A stretch of DNA of 64,000 bases from UBA4416 sp044238845 (GTDB taxonomy: Bacteria; Bacteroidota; Bacteroidia; B-17B0; Aurantibacillaceae), in contig JBIICN010000003.1 of the NCBI GenBank assembly GCA_044238845.1, forward strand, positions 62,001 through 126,000, in the 5' to 3' direction. Shown here one piece after another: positions 1 to 8,873 of this stretch. Below the pieces are notes generated by a model. It searched no databases and was not told where the DNA came from. It saw nothing but the letters and a program-made list of their open reading frames with translations. Both the position numbers and the translations under genes were made by a program. Each line of letters begins with the position of its first letter. The first letter of the stretch is position 1.

Positions 1-475
1 TACCTGAACCTAAAAAGAACCCGCCAAAAACAGCAACCAATAATTTATCATGCGTCACTTCTGGAAAAGGAACAAAAGCAACGCAAATAGCTAAGCCAGA
101 AATAGCAATTGCCGTTTTGATGGCAAATTGTTTACCAATTATTTTATAGGCTAAAATCACAAATGGGATATTAATGCCAATAATTAAAAGATACAGAGGA
201 ACATTTGTTAACTCAGTAATTAACAACGAAATACCAGTAGCGCCCCCATCAATAAATTTACTTGGCAATAAAAAACTTTCTAAGCCAAAAGTAGCAGCTA
301 AAATACCTAAGCTAATTAAAACAATATCTTTTAAAATACGTTTTATGAGTAACTTAAATTCCCTATAACCTTTTGCCAAACGAAAGGCAGAAGGTGATTC
401 TTGTGCTGTATCTAATGCTTTTGGTTTTTTATTTAAAACAGCATGTATAACAACCTGTGTTAAAAATGGATTCAT
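1..475 (-). CDS. YitT/DUF161 family membrane protein (3' end beyond window)
   Basis: The reading frame is open from ATG at 475 to the window edge, giving about 158 residues without a stop. After a charged N-terminus of about 45 residues come hydrophobic segments and the motif FIDGGATGISLLI, which is typical of YitT/DUF161 multi-pass inner-membrane proteins. These are often annotated as possible transporters of unknown substrate. The C-terminal DUF2179 domain expected in this family would lie outside the window. The gene sits just downstream of an attC-like half palindrome (about 544-563), so its upstream region may have been replaced. Family assignment is good and function is unknown. Confidence 0.72.
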   Translation of the reverse strand, partial: MNPFLTQVVIHAVLNKKPKALDTAQESPSAFRLAKGYREFKLLIKRILKDIVLISLGILAATFGLESFLLPSKFIDGGATGISLLITELTNVPLYLLIIGINIPFVILAYKIIGKQFAIKTAIAISGLAICVAFVPFPEVTHDKLLVAVFGGFFLGSG

Positions 476-543
476 CGTTATAATTTTTTAATATCTGTAA
501 GATAGTAAAATAAATTAAAATAAAAATGGTGGACAATGAATAA

Positions 544-563
544 GGGCGTGTTACCTGCTGGGC
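544..563 (-). other. attC-like half site after the methyltransferase gene
   Basis: The sequence GTTACCTGC at 550-558 is the inverse of GCAGGTAAC at 1812-1820. Read on the minus strand, the DNA just after the methyltransferase stop is CAGCAGGTAACACGCCC. This closely resembles the DNA after the next minus-strand gene block, CAGCTAACACACGC (about 1971-1984). Only one half of the palindrome is visible, because the yitT upstream region follows instead of the second half. It may be a decayed recombination site. Integron identity is inferred. Confidence 0.35.
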
Positions 564-579
564 TTTCTCTTCTAAATTA

Positions 580-1299
580 CTATTCATTTATTTTCTGTCC
601 GTAAAAACCAGTTGCACAACCATAAAAATATGAGGTATATTCTGTGTGTAGTCCCGAAGATCTAAAGATTATTGACGCCTGTTTTGAATTTTCAAATTTC
701 TTTGTGTATTGCCAAAGCATTTTATATTCCTGTGGGTTTCCAAGAAATAGTCTGCCTAAAATTGGAATGACCTTTCCAAGGTATAAGCCATAAAAAATAC
801 TCAACGCTTTATTATTTGGTTTTGAAACTTCAATAAATGAAAATTGACCGCCTGGCTTTAAAATTCGTTTTGTTTCTAATGCTAAAATTTTCAATTGTTC
901 AGGGTTAAAGGTTTTTAGTCCAAACGCGCAAGTAACAAAGTCAAAATGATTACTTGGTAATTCATTTTGTAAAATATCTTGTTGCAATACTATTATTTCA
1001 TCATTGAATCTTTCTTTACTTTTTTGCTTTGCATATTTTAGCATCCCTTCAGAGAAATCAAGAACTGTCAAGTCAGAATTTGGTAATTTATTTTTTGTCG
1101 CTATCCAAGTTTCTCCCATGCCAGTTAGCAAGTCTATTATTTTTACTTTTTTATTTGACTGCTCGAAAGAGTTCAAAAATTGAGTCCTCCAACGAATTGA
1201 AAACCCAAATGAAGTTATATAATTCATACGCTCATATGAATTGCTCATTCGGTTAAAAAGTCCTTTGACATATTCTGGACTGTAAATGTTATTTTCCAT
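580..1299 (-). CDS. UbiE/COQ5-like SAM-dependent methyltransferase
   Basis: This 239-residue protein follows the UbiE/MenG (demethylmenaquinone methyltransferase) pattern. It has an N-terminal YVKGLFNRMSNSYERMN segment, a SAM-binding motif I variant IIDLLTGMGETW in place of the usual DVATGTGD, a central FDFVTCAFGLKTF, and RILKPGGQFSFIEVSKP. Its C-terminal helical region, with PILGRLFLGNPQEY, parallels the UbiE LPLIG segment. The altered motif I and its setting in a possible cassette suggest a paralogue with its own substrate, not the housekeeping menG. The start codon overlaps the end of the SRPBCC gene by 11 bases, so the two are probably translated together. Confidence 0.72.
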   Translation of the reverse strand: MENNIYSPEYVKGLFNRMSNSYERMNYITSFGFSIRWRTQFLNSFEQSNKKVKIIDLLTGMGETWIATKNKLPNSDLTVLDFSEGMLKYAKQKSKERFNDEIIVLQQDILQNELPSNHFDFVTCAFGLKTFNPEQLKILALETKRILKPGGQFSFIEVSKPNNKALSIFYGLYLGKVIPILGRLFLGNPQEYKMLWQYTKKFENSKQASIIFRSSGLHTEYTSYFYGCATGFYGQKINE

Positions 1300-1768
1300 T
1301 TAGTAATGTTTTCCATTTATCCGTTTCGGCAAAATCTTTAATTACATTGTTTCTGTCGATTAACAGTTTCCGCAAGTATTTTGTCAAAATGAGTTCATTA
1401 AATATTTTACCAAATATCCCAAACGGTGACTGAAATTCAAAAATATCATTCATAATAACTTTGTCACCAACCTGCTCAAATTTATGTTCGTGATAAAAAT
1501 ATTTGAAAACTCCTTTTTGTTGTTCATCCTTAAAATAGATTGGTCTTTCAAAAGCAGTAATTTTTGATGTGAGTTTTTGTCGAATTCCAAAATGTCTCGC
1601 TTGCCAAGTTACAAATTCATTCAATTCTATAAGTCCCGAAGTTGTTCCGGCAATTGCTTGTTCATTTGTCTGTTGAGTGGAAATTTTGTGCAGGTCGATA
1701 CTTCTAGAAAGGTCAAAACAAATTTCAATTGTCGATTGAATTTCAGTTGTTAGTTCAATTTTTGGCAT
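1289..1768 (-). CDS. SRPBCC-fold (START/polyketide-cyclase-like) ligand-binding protein
   Basis: This 159-residue protein has no signal peptide. It has the pattern of the SRPBCC superfamily: an N-terminal strand with FDLSRSIDLH, GLIELNEFVTWQARHFG in the middle, KVIMNDIFEFQSPFG, and a C-terminal helix with LRKLLIDRNNVIKDFA. Members bind hydrophobic ligands or act as cyclases or aromatases, and many are annotated as cell-division-inhibitor-like without proof. It is the first gene of a two-gene unit with the methyltransferase, so it could present or process that enzyme's substrate (inference). Confidence 0.65.
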   Translation of the reverse strand: MPKIELTTEIQSTIEICFDLSRSIDLHKISTQQTNEQAIAGTTSGLIELNEFVTWQARHFGIRQKLTSKITAFERPIYFKDEQQKGVFKYFYHEHKFEQVGDKVIMNDIFEFQSPFGIFGKIFNELILTKYLRKLLIDRNNVIKDFAETDKWKTLLNGK

Positions 1769-1811
1769 TCGTCATATTTAGTATTTGTCGGTGTTCGGTT
1801 TTTCTAGCCTT

Positions 1812-1984
1812 GCAGGTAACGTTTTCGCGCTTTATTTCAGTTTGGAGTTTGAAACAATGTCTACCGAAACGTTTGTTTAAAGATACTATGTTGCTATGCA
1901 TTTGCAAAGAAAAATAAAAAAATTTCTACCGATTTTGCAAATGCTTGTACTTCTGCCCAAATTGAATAAAGCGTGTGTTAGCTG
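1812..1984 (-). repeat. attC-like imperfect palindrome between two gene blocks
   Basis: This 173-bp stretch starts with GCAGGTAAC (1812-1820) and ends with GTTAGCTG (1977-1984), so its ends are near-complementary. Next inward, GCGCTTTATTTCAGTTTGG (from 1827) pairs with the complement of CCAAATTGAATAAAGCG (to about 1973). Near the centre, GCATTTGCAAA (1898-1908) is the exact inverse of TTTGCAAATGC (1934-1944). This nested layout with AAC/GTT ends is that of an integron attC site on the minus strand. The core does not fully match RYYYAAC/GTTRRRY, and the length is above the usual range. Integron origin is therefore plausible but unproven. Confidence 0.45.
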
Positions 1985-1997
1985 ATGTGGCGTACTT

Positions 1998-2423
1998 TTA
2001 GTTATGACCCTTTTTTCTAAACGAACAGGTTGTCTGACTATGTCTGTTGGGGATTTCCAAAACAAGATATTTGTCGTCTACGTATAAAATTTTTGTTGTA
2101 TTAAGTCTAGTTGTTTTTTTATGCTGTCCATAAATTATTTTACAACCATTTTCGTCTATTTTGTAATTTACGGTTTTTGTGTCAGGAGCACTGACTCTAT
2201 TTCCTGTTGTGTCAAATGTCCAACTCCAGCCTTTGTCTTTAATTGAATTATTTAACAGAATGTCTAATTTTTCTCGCGTCAGTGAGTCTTTTGAATAAAT
2301 ATAAGTGTCTGCACACAGCCAAGTTCCTGTCAGTAGTTCTTTATTACAATTTGTCTGAGAGAATATTGTTTCTCTAGAGCAAGTGATGAATAAAATATAA
2401 TATAGAATTTGATATTTTCTCAT
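1998..2423 (-). CDS. Small secreted protein of unknown function, lipocalin-like
   Basis: This 141-residue protein has an N-terminal hydrophobic signal ending near TIFSQ, which suggests export. The mature part contains LLTGTWLCADTYIYSK, WSWTFDTTGNRV, VNYKID and TKILYVDDKYLVLEI. The GTW followed by short alternating beta strands is a pattern common in lipocalin-like proteins of Bacteroidota, but I recognise no specific family. The gene stands alone between two attC-like sites, as expected for a single-gene cassette. The export call is moderately sure and the fold call is tentative. Confidence 0.5.
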   Translation of the reverse strand: MRKYQILYYILFITCSRETIFSQTNCNKELLTGTWLCADTYIYSKDSLTREKLDILLNNSIKDKGWSWTFDTTGNRVSAPDTKTVNYKIDENGCKIIYGQHKKTTRLNTTKILYVDDKYLVLEIPNRHSQTTCSFRKKGHN

Positions 2424-2438
2424 TGTCTTAAGGCGCCA

Positions 2439-2449
2439 TTGCAGCTAAC
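2439..2449 (-). other. attC-like core site upstream of the small secreted gene
   Basis: Read on the minus strand this is GTTAGCTGCAA followed by TGGCGCC. The other gene block starts with GTTACCTGCAA followed by GGC (minus strand, ending near 1809). The shared GTTASCTGCAA at the 5' boundary of both blocks suggests a common recombination boundary. It lies 12 bases from the long hairpin at 2462-2521. Confidence 0.35.
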
Positions 2450-2461
2450 TAGCTTATACCC

Positions 2462-2521
2462 GCGCTATTATATAGCGGGTATTTGGTTTATTTTGCAAAA
2501 ATACCCGCTACTTTATAGCGC
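2462..2521. repeat. 60-bp hairpin after the AsmA-like gene
   Basis: The arms 2462-2484 and 2499-2521 pair at 20 of 23 positions around a 14-base loop; each arm contains AGCGGGTATTT or its complement. It lies 6 bases past the stop of the AsmA-like gene, so it could help end or stabilise that transcript, although it lacks a clean T-run. It may also be half of a recombination site, since an attC-like core follows it. Confidence 0.5.
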
Positions 2522-2527
2522 TTATTT

Positions 2528-5353
2528 TTATTTAGATGCTGCTGCTGCACTCTTTGCCTTAGCATCTTCTAATATTTTTTGACTTTTTACTTCAGCCTCA
2601 TCCAATATTTTTTGTGCTTGTTTATCTGCCTCCTTCTTAGCTAACTCTGCTGCTTTTTTCGCGGCAATTTTCCCTATCGGATTCTTCACCTCTTCAACTT
2701 GTTTATCAGCTGCTGCATAAGCCTCTGCTTTTAATTTATCAGAAGCTGCTTGGGCTTCTGCTTTTAGTTTGGCAACTTGCGCTTGAGCGTCTGCTAATAT
2801 TTTTTGAGCTTCTTCATTTGCTTTATCTTTCACTGCGGTTACCGCTTGATCTTTAATACTAGCACCTGCTTCACCCGCTTTTGTTCCAGTTTTCACCGTT
2901 GGTTTCATCACTGTTCCACCAAAACCAACATTTACTTTTACTGATTTTGGCATACTCACCGTTGTTCCAATTGCAGAACTAGCTTGACCCAATAAACCGG
3001 CCACCATATTGTTTGCCTGTGCTCCAAACATTTCTGTAGGCACATCCATTTTCCAATTGTAATCTATCGTTTGATCAAACCCTGTAGAACCTGTTATTTC
3101 AGCATTGATTTTATCAATTTTTACTTTTACTGGGTTACGTAAAAAAACTCTTCCGTCTTTAAACTCATAATCTGCCATTACATTTTGAATATTCAAATTT
3201 TTTAATTGCTCAATTTTTAAAGCTTCTCCTAATTTCACAAATGCAGGAAAACCTCCAATAGATACACTATTGGTTTTAAATACACCATTACCATGCAGAG
3301 TAGTTAAAATAGGCGACATATGTTGATCTAAATCTGCTTTAAAATTTTCCAATGTCGCCGTAAACATTCCTTTTGCATATTGCCCAATAGGAGCTAATTT
3401 TTGTACTGTATTAAAGGCAGCAAAGGTTTTTTGAATATCAAAATTATCAACTTTAAATGTTAAATCAACAGAAGGTTTTTTAGGATTAGTGGTTTCGTAA
3501 TAACCATTCAATAAAACTTTGCCACCTAATAACCCTAAATTTAAATTGGTCATATCTACTTTACGTTTTTTAATTTCGATATTTCCATTCATATTATCGA
3601 TGACTAAATTATCATACAATACTTTAGTAAAATTTGCATTTAAAACAAAATCTATATTACCTGGCACCTCAGCAACCGTCATCGCCGCTGTGTCTGCTGC
3701 AACTGGCGCAGTAGTTGTTGTAGTACTTGATGATGCCATTAATTCATTTAAATCCATAAAATTAGATTGCACATTAAAATGTCCAACAATTAAAGAATCT
3801 TTAAATATATATTGCATAAAATTATCAATCTTCCCATTGGCTTTCACATCTGATTTACCCATTAAAGCATCAAAGGCAGCTAACTCAACAAATTGATTGG
3901 TGAAATTTAATTTCATCATATTCAACATCACTTCATAAGGCAATGTGGTTGTTTTGTAATTCATTTTATCAATTTGTAAACTACCTGCCATTTTAAATTT
4001 ATCATATTCTTTTTTATCAATACTACTAATACGACCAGCTGCCGAAATATCTGCTTTTACGATACCACTCATTTCATCTCCTTTTTCAAGTGGTATAAAT
4101 TCTTTTACTGAAGTTAAATTGATAATGCCTTTTATTTCAGCTGCTAAATCGGGGTCTGAAATAGGAGTTTTAACATGCGCCCACATATCTATTGGATTAC
4201 CTGCCATTTCTAAATGAAATTTATTAACATCAATGACTGTGGCATCTAAATAATCTTTTTTGTTTTCCACATGCACATCAATATTAATATTGTTAACTGA
4301 TTTAGGTAATGATGGGTATTTAAACATCGCATTAACAATTCCTAAATTAACTTCAAATGATGGGTATGTATCGCTTTTACCATCTGCACTAGTATGCATG
4401 GTTCCAGCAGCTTTACCATTTAATTTTAAACTACCTTCTGTTTTTACACTGGCAAAATCTTTGCTATATACACTTGGTATTAAAGATAAAATAGATTTAA
4501 ACTCCGTTTGCTTAGCTGCAAATTTTAAATCCATCGCAATATCATCTTTAGGCATAGAAACAAATCCATCAAAAGACAATCCTAAATCATTTAAATCTAA
4601 TTCGTTTTCTTTAAACGTAAATTTCATGTTTGGCATATCCATATCTAAATCTGCCTTAAAACGTGTTTTTGCTTTCGTTAAATAGCCTACTCCTCCCATT
4701 TCAAAAGAAGTTTCTGCAATTTCTAATAAATTACTTAATAAAAAATTATCTTGAGTAAAATCTCCGCTCAAGGTATAATTCATGTCCTTTAACGAAGCCG
4801 ACATATTACCTTGCATATCATTGTAGGTGATATTAGCATGTTTTATTTCTAATGATTTTAACTTCATCGCAAATTTCGTCGCACTTGTATCTGCTGGTTC
4901 AGCCGAAATAGTATCTGTGCTTGCTTTTGCAATATCCCAGTTTGCTTTTCCATCAACCATTACTATACCATTAATTATTGGCTGATCAATAACTAACGAA
5001 TTAATTTGGTACTTATCTCCAGCAATAACGCTTTTTATATTTAAGTCGAAAGACAATTCTTTAATGTATGCTAGAGTATCTCCTTTAAAAGGCTCAACAT
5101 TAATCACACTCACATTCTGGATTTTAAATCTAAAATCAGGAAACGAACTAAATAAAGTTAAATCAAACTCACCAAAATCTACCTTAGCATTTAAATTGTT
5201 ATTTGCTTCCTCCTTTACAATTTTAACAATCTTATCTTTAAAGATAAAAGGCGCTATAATAATTAAAAGAATCAGCAGTAAAAAAGAAATACCACTCCAC
5301 TTTAAAATTCTTTTGAATAAACTTTTTTTTGCTTTAGGTTGGTCTTGGCTCAT
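2528..5353 (-). CDS. AsmA-like envelope protein with Ala/Lys-rich helical tail
   Basis: This 941-residue protein has a cytoplasmic KKSLFKRILKW stretch and one membrane helix (residues about 18-36), then VKIVKEEANNNLNAKVDFG and FSSFPDFRFKIQNVSV. That is the N-terminal signature of AsmA/TamB-like proteins. A long repetitive beta-rich body follows, ending in the conserved AsmA C-terminal block (GVFKTNSVSIGGFPAF, then DYNWKMDVPTEMFG). Relatives are thought to span the periplasm and move lipids to the outer membrane. The last 110 or so residues are an unusual A/K/E/Q-rich predicted coiled coil (repeats of KLKAEAQAA). A second AsmA-like gene lies at the right edge of the window. Confidence 0.8.
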   Translation of the reverse strand: MSQDQPKAKKSLFKRILKWSGISFLLLILLIIIAPFIFKDKIVKIVKEEANNNLNAKVDFGEFDLTLFSSFPDFRFKIQNVSVINVEPFKGDTLAYIKELSFDLNIKSVIAGDKYQINSLVIDQPIINGIVMVDGKANWDIAKASTDTISAEPADTSATKFAMKLKSLEIKHANITYNDMQGNMSASLKDMNYTLSGDFTQDNFLLSNLLEIAETSFEMGGVGYLTKAKTRFKADLDMDMPNMKFTFKENELDLNDLGLSFDGFVSMPKDDIAMDLKFAAKQTEFKSILSLIPSVYSKDFASVKTEGSLKLNGKAAGTMHTSADGKSDTYPSFEVNLGIVNAMFKYPSLPKSVNNINIDVHVENKKDYLDATVIDVNKFHLEMAGNPIDMWAHVKTPISDPDLAAEIKGIINLTSVKEFIPLEKGDEMSGIVKADISAAGRISSIDKKEYDKFKMAGSLQIDKMNYKTTTLPYEVMLNMMKLNFTNQFVELAAFDALMGKSDVKANGKIDNFMQYIFKDSLIVGHFNVQSNFMDLNELMASSSTTTTTAPVAADTAAMTVAEVPGNIDFVLNANFTKVLYDNLVIDNMNGNIEIKKRKVDMTNLNLGLLGGKVLLNGYYETTNPKKPSVDLTFKVDNFDIQKTFAAFNTVQKLAPIGQYAKGMFTATLENFKADLDQHMSPILTTLHGNGVFKTNSVSIGGFPAFVKLGEALKIEQLKNLNIQNVMADYEFKDGRVFLRNPVKVKIDKINAEITGSTGFDQTIDYNWKMDVPTEMFGAQANNMVAGLLGQASSAIGTTVSMPKSVKVNVGFGGTVMKPTVKTGTKAGEAGASIKDQAVTAVKDKANEEAQKILADAQAQVAKLKAEAQAASDKLKAEAYAAADKQVEEVKNPIGKIAAKKAAELAKKEADKQAQKILDEAEVKSQKILEDAKAKSAAAASK

Positions 5354-5433
5354 AGGAAAATGTTAATTGAATAATAAGATATAAATTTATATAGTTTTAA
5401 TAGAATAATGGTATTTTTATTTTCACCAAAATG

Positions 5434-6681
5434 TTAATTATTGTTGGCTTTAAATGTTAATTCAAAATGAGTTCCTTGGTTAGAGGTGAATTTTGATTTT
5501 CCATCTAGTTGCTCCGTTAAAGCCTCAATAACCGTAATACCTAATGATTGTTTTTCATTATAATCCAATGGCAATCCACATCCATTATCCTTCACTGTCA
5601 TCAAAAATTGGCCATTTTGACGAACAAAAGAAATCACTATTTGCCCATCATCTTTTTGGTCCTTAAAAGCGTGCTTATAAGCATTAGTTAAAAGCTCATT
5701 TAATATCAAACCACAAGGAATAGCAGAATTAACATTTAAAATCACATTTTTAATATTTGTTTTTACATCTATTGAATTTGAAATAGTAGGATAAGAAGAG
5801 GTTATTTCAGAAATCAGCTCATGAATATACTCATCAAAATTAACGTCAGTAAAACTATCGCTTTTATACAAACGATTATGAATTAGAGCCATGGAACGAA
5901 CTCTATTTCGACTTTCTAATAGTACGTTTTTAGCATCATCATGTAAGTTATCATTTATTGTTAAACTAAATAAGCCAGAGATAATGGCAAGATTATTTTT
6001 AACACGATGATGTAATTCAGCGATTAATAAATTTTTTTCCGCTAGCGCTTCTTTAATGACTTTTTCAGATTGCTTCCTCTCTTCTATTCGCTGAATAAAA
6101 AAATAACTCTCTTGTAAATTATTTTGAATCATTAAATACACGAAAAACCCAACAGAAGTAGCGCTGAACAAAAGGTTAAACATAAACATTGTAGAACGCT
6201 TATCGTCCGTTAAGAATTCACTTTTAAACAAACTATAATCCGACACAACATTGATTGTTAAAAAAGAGAGTATTAATAAAAAATGGAAGAACATCGTTTT
6301 TTTATCCTCTCGCATGTCAAAAACGAAAGCAATTGCAAATATCAGAGGAAAATGAAATAGGTATGTTCCAGATAAAATTCCTGAATAAGAATCAAAATAA
6401 AAAATAGCAACACTAACTGTAGTAAATAAAAACGAAATTGCAAAACGATGGAATTGTAATTTATTTAGATAAAAGCCAATTAAACAAACAACTACTAAAC
6501 TTTCTATTAATAAAGCGGAAAATAAATCCCCTAAAGCATAATTATTTACACCACTAAATAAAAAAACAAGAATAGCAATAACACTAAACTGATTAGTAAG
6601 TTTAATACGCTTTACTAAAATATCATCATATTCTGGCTGTATTCCAACCGTAGAAATATAATTCCAAATTTTTTGGAACAT
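5434..6681 (-). CDS. Membrane sensor histidine kinase, HisKA_2 type
   Basis: This 415-residue protein has about six membrane helices (roughly residues 33-185), then a short coiled linker and the HisKA_2 phosphoacceptor box LIAELHHRVKNNLAIISGL (His near 224-225). An HATPase domain follows, with LILNELLTNAYKHAF (N box) and VKDNGCGLP (G1 box). HisKA_2 kinases often signal through detached regulators, and none is adjacent here. Its start lies one base after the stop of the PD40/OmpA gene, so the two are almost certainly co-translated. This suggests that it senses an envelope or secretion state linked to that protein (inference). Confidence 0.85.
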   Translation of the reverse strand: MFQKIWNYISTVGIQPEYDDILVKRIKLTNQFSVIAILVFLFSGVNNYALGDLFSALLIESLVVVCLIGFYLNKLQFHRFAISFLFTTVSVAIFYFDSYSGILSGTYLFHFPLIFAIAFVFDMREDKKTMFFHFLLILSFLTINVVSDYSLFKSEFLTDDKRSTMFMFNLLFSATSVGFFVYLMIQNNLQESYFFIQRIEERKQSEKVIKEALAEKNLLIAELHHRVKNNLAIISGLFSLTINDNLHDDAKNVLLESRNRVRSMALIHNRLYKSDSFTDVNFDEYIHELISEITSSYPTISNSIDVKTNIKNVILNVNSAIPCGLILNELLTNAYKHAFKDQKDDGQIVISFVRQNGQFLMTVKDNGCGLPLDYNEKQSLGITVIEALTEQLDGKSKFTSNQGTHFELTFKANNN

Positions 6682-6682
6682 A

Positions 6683-8830
6683 TTATTTACTCAAAATTTT
6701 AAATTCAGTTCTTCTGTTTTCTTGCCTGCCAGCCTCTGTATCATTTGTTGCCACAGGAACCGTTTCACCATATCCTTTTGCTACTAGTCTGTCCGTTGCA
6801 ATGCCTTTCCCTATTAAGTATGTAACAACTGATTGAGAACGAGATTGAGATAATTTTTGATTATACTCATCACTTCCTTTACTATCTGTATGACTACCTA
6901 ATTCAATTTTTAATGTAGGATTGTCAGTTAATAATTTAATTAATCGATCTAACTCATTTGCTGATTCGGGACGAATAGTTGCTTTATCAAAATCAAAGAA
7001 AATATTTCTTAAAACAATTGATTGACCAACTTCTATTGGTTTTAAGGCAACATCTTTTTCAACTTCTTGATACTCTTCGGATGCCTTTAAATCAAAGTTT
7101 TCTGAGTGAAATAAATAACCGTCTTTTTTTACAGCTATACCGTAATTTTTACCAGATGGCAACGAAACTAAATATTTACCAGTAGTACTATTAGATTTGA
7201 AAGTAGCAATCACTTCGTTTAAGGAATTGTCAATTAATTCAATAGCGGCTTCTAATAATTGATGTGTTTTAGCATCAGAAATCACACCTTTTAAAATTGT
7301 CATTTTTGGTCCATTACTGATAATTTTTTCTGCTTTAAATTCGCTAACAGGAGCAGCAACACTTGCTAATAAATTATCTTCATTCATTACTACAGGAGGC
7401 TTCTCAGCTCCTAAAAAAGTAATCTTATAGATATCTTTATCGCCATATCCACCTTGTTTAGATGAAGCAAAGTACCCATGATTTCCACTTCCACTAATCA
7501 CAAAAAACACATCATCATCTGGCCCGTTAATAGGATAGCCCATATTAATTGGTTCGCTCCATTTACCATTTTCAAAAGTAGATTTAAATATATCATATCC
7601 TCCCATAGTGTTATGTCCCTTAGAACTAAAATAAATCGTCTTACCATCTGGATGAATAAATACGCCTTCTTCACCATATTTGGTATTTAAAGCCCCAACA
7701 TTAACAGCTGTTCCCCAATCGCCTTTAGCGTCTTTATCTGAATAGTATATATCACCTGCTCCTAAGCCGCCTTCTCTATCACTAATAAAATAAAGTCTCT
7801 TCGAGTCATAGGATAAACTTACTGATGACTCGTGTGATTTTGAATTAATATTTTTATTTAAATGCTCAGGTTTACTCCAAGTATTTCCAGTTAAATTACT
7901 CACGTAAATATCTCCGCCGTCTTTCTCTTTGTATTTAAAAATAAACATGGTCGTTCCATCACTTGATAAACCTGAAGTTGCATCATGCTCAGGGCTATTT
8001 ACTATAGGGCCAAAATTTTGCACTGGCGTCCATTTACCATTTACTTTAAAAGATTGATATAAATCTTCAAATGGCCAACTATCACCTTCATCTAATTTTC
8101 CACCTGTCGAATTTTCTCTACGAGCTGTTAAAACCATCATCGACTCATCAGCAGAGATAAACGCTGAATACTCGGGGTAAGATGTATTTATATTAGATCC
8201 TAAATTATCTACAAAAATTCTTTGTGGATTTGCCACTTCAGCTTTTCCAATTTTACATTCACCTATTTTTTTATTGACATCTTCAATGGCAATAGCATTT
8301 CCTTTAGCATCTGCATTTAAAAGAGTTAAATACATTTGATAATATTTTGTTGCCTCATCCCATTTTAATTGAAATTGAAACGCCCAGCCTAAGAAATAAG
8401 GAGCATCTTCAGGTATTTTTCCATTTAATGCAATTGACTTTTCTAAATACTTAGAAGCAGCGTCTGATTGAGGATTTAAGTTAAAATTAATAACCCCCAA
8501 CATATAATTTAAATCAGCATTATTTGGATTAAACTCCTGAGCCTTCATTAAAAATGGCTGTGCTTGTTTAAAATAAATATCACCAGCACGTTGATAGTCT
8601 TTACGACTAACAGGATAATATTTATTTTTAGCAACAAACCCTTCCAAGATAAAGTCATACTCCTTTTTCCCAAGTTCAAAGGCATCTTTCCCGTCATCTA
8701 AATTTTTCTTAGCTTCCTTTAATAAATCTTTCTTGTCGGGAAAATTAGATTTTTCAAATTCTACATTCTGCGCAAAAGCATATGAGCAAGTAAAAAGAAT
8801 CAGAGTTATTATTTTATATAATGTCTTCAT
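6683..8830 (-). CDS. PorE-like outer-membrane-associated TPR/PD40/OmpA protein
   Basis: This 715-residue protein has a signal peptide (about residues 1-20, ending AFAQ) and then a TPR-like helical region (about 80-190). A WD40-like PD40 propeller follows (about 200-475), with blades such as LYFISDREGGLGAGDIYY and IYFSSKGHNTMGGYDIFKS. Next come a carboxypeptidase regulatory-like domain (about 508-590) and a C-terminal OmpA domain (about 605-715) with GSHTDSKGSDEYNQKLSQ and NRRTEF for peptidoglycan binding. This domain order is that of PorE, the T9SS component that links the machinery to peptidoglycan. Bacteroidota carry several paralogues, so orthology is uncertain. No strong lipobox is seen. 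It is the first gene of a unit with the histidine kinase. Confidence 0.8.
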   Translation of the reverse strand: MKTLYKIITLILFTCSYAFAQNVEFEKSNFPDKKDLLKEAKKNLDDGKDAFELGKKEYDFILEGFVAKNKYYPVSRKDYQRAGDIYFKQAQPFLMKAQEFNPNNADLNYMLGVINFNLNPQSDAASKYLEKSIALNGKIPEDAPYFLGWAFQFQLKWDEATKYYQMYLTLLNADAKGNAIAIEDVNKKIGECKIGKAEVANPQRIFVDNLGSNINTSYPEYSAFISADESMMVLTARRENSTGGKLDEGDSWPFEDLYQSFKVNGKWTPVQNFGPIVNSPEHDATSGLSSDGTTMFIFKYKEKDGGDIYVSNLTGNTWSKPEHLNKNINSKSHESSVSLSYDSKRLYFISDREGGLGAGDIYYSDKDAKGDWGTAVNVGALNTKYGEEGVFIHPDGKTIYFSSKGHNTMGGYDIFKSTFENGKWSEPINMGYPINGPDDDVFFVISGSGNHGYFASSKQGGYGDKDIYKITFLGAEKPPVVMNEDNLLASVAAPVSEFKAEKIISNGPKMTILKGVISDAKTHQLLEAAIELIDNSLNEVIATFKSNSTTGKYLVSLPSGKNYGIAVKKDGYLFHSENFDLKASEEYQEVEKDVALKPIEVGQSIVLRNIFFDFDKATIRPESANELDRLIKLLTDNPTLKIELGSHTDSKGSDEYNQKLSQSRSQSVVTYLIGKGIATDRLVAKGYGETVPVATNDTEAGRQENRRTEFKILSK

Positions 8831-8873
8831 AACTAAATATTAGAATGATTGTATTGAAAAAATTTTAAGTTAA

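Noticed and set aside
3519..3896. 125-codon open frame on the plus strand
   Set aside because: It lies opposite the AsmA-like gene, has the composition of a reverse-frame shadow and no domain or start support.
4260..4685. 141-codon open frame on the plus strand
   Set aside because: Shadow of the AsmA-like gene on the other strand.
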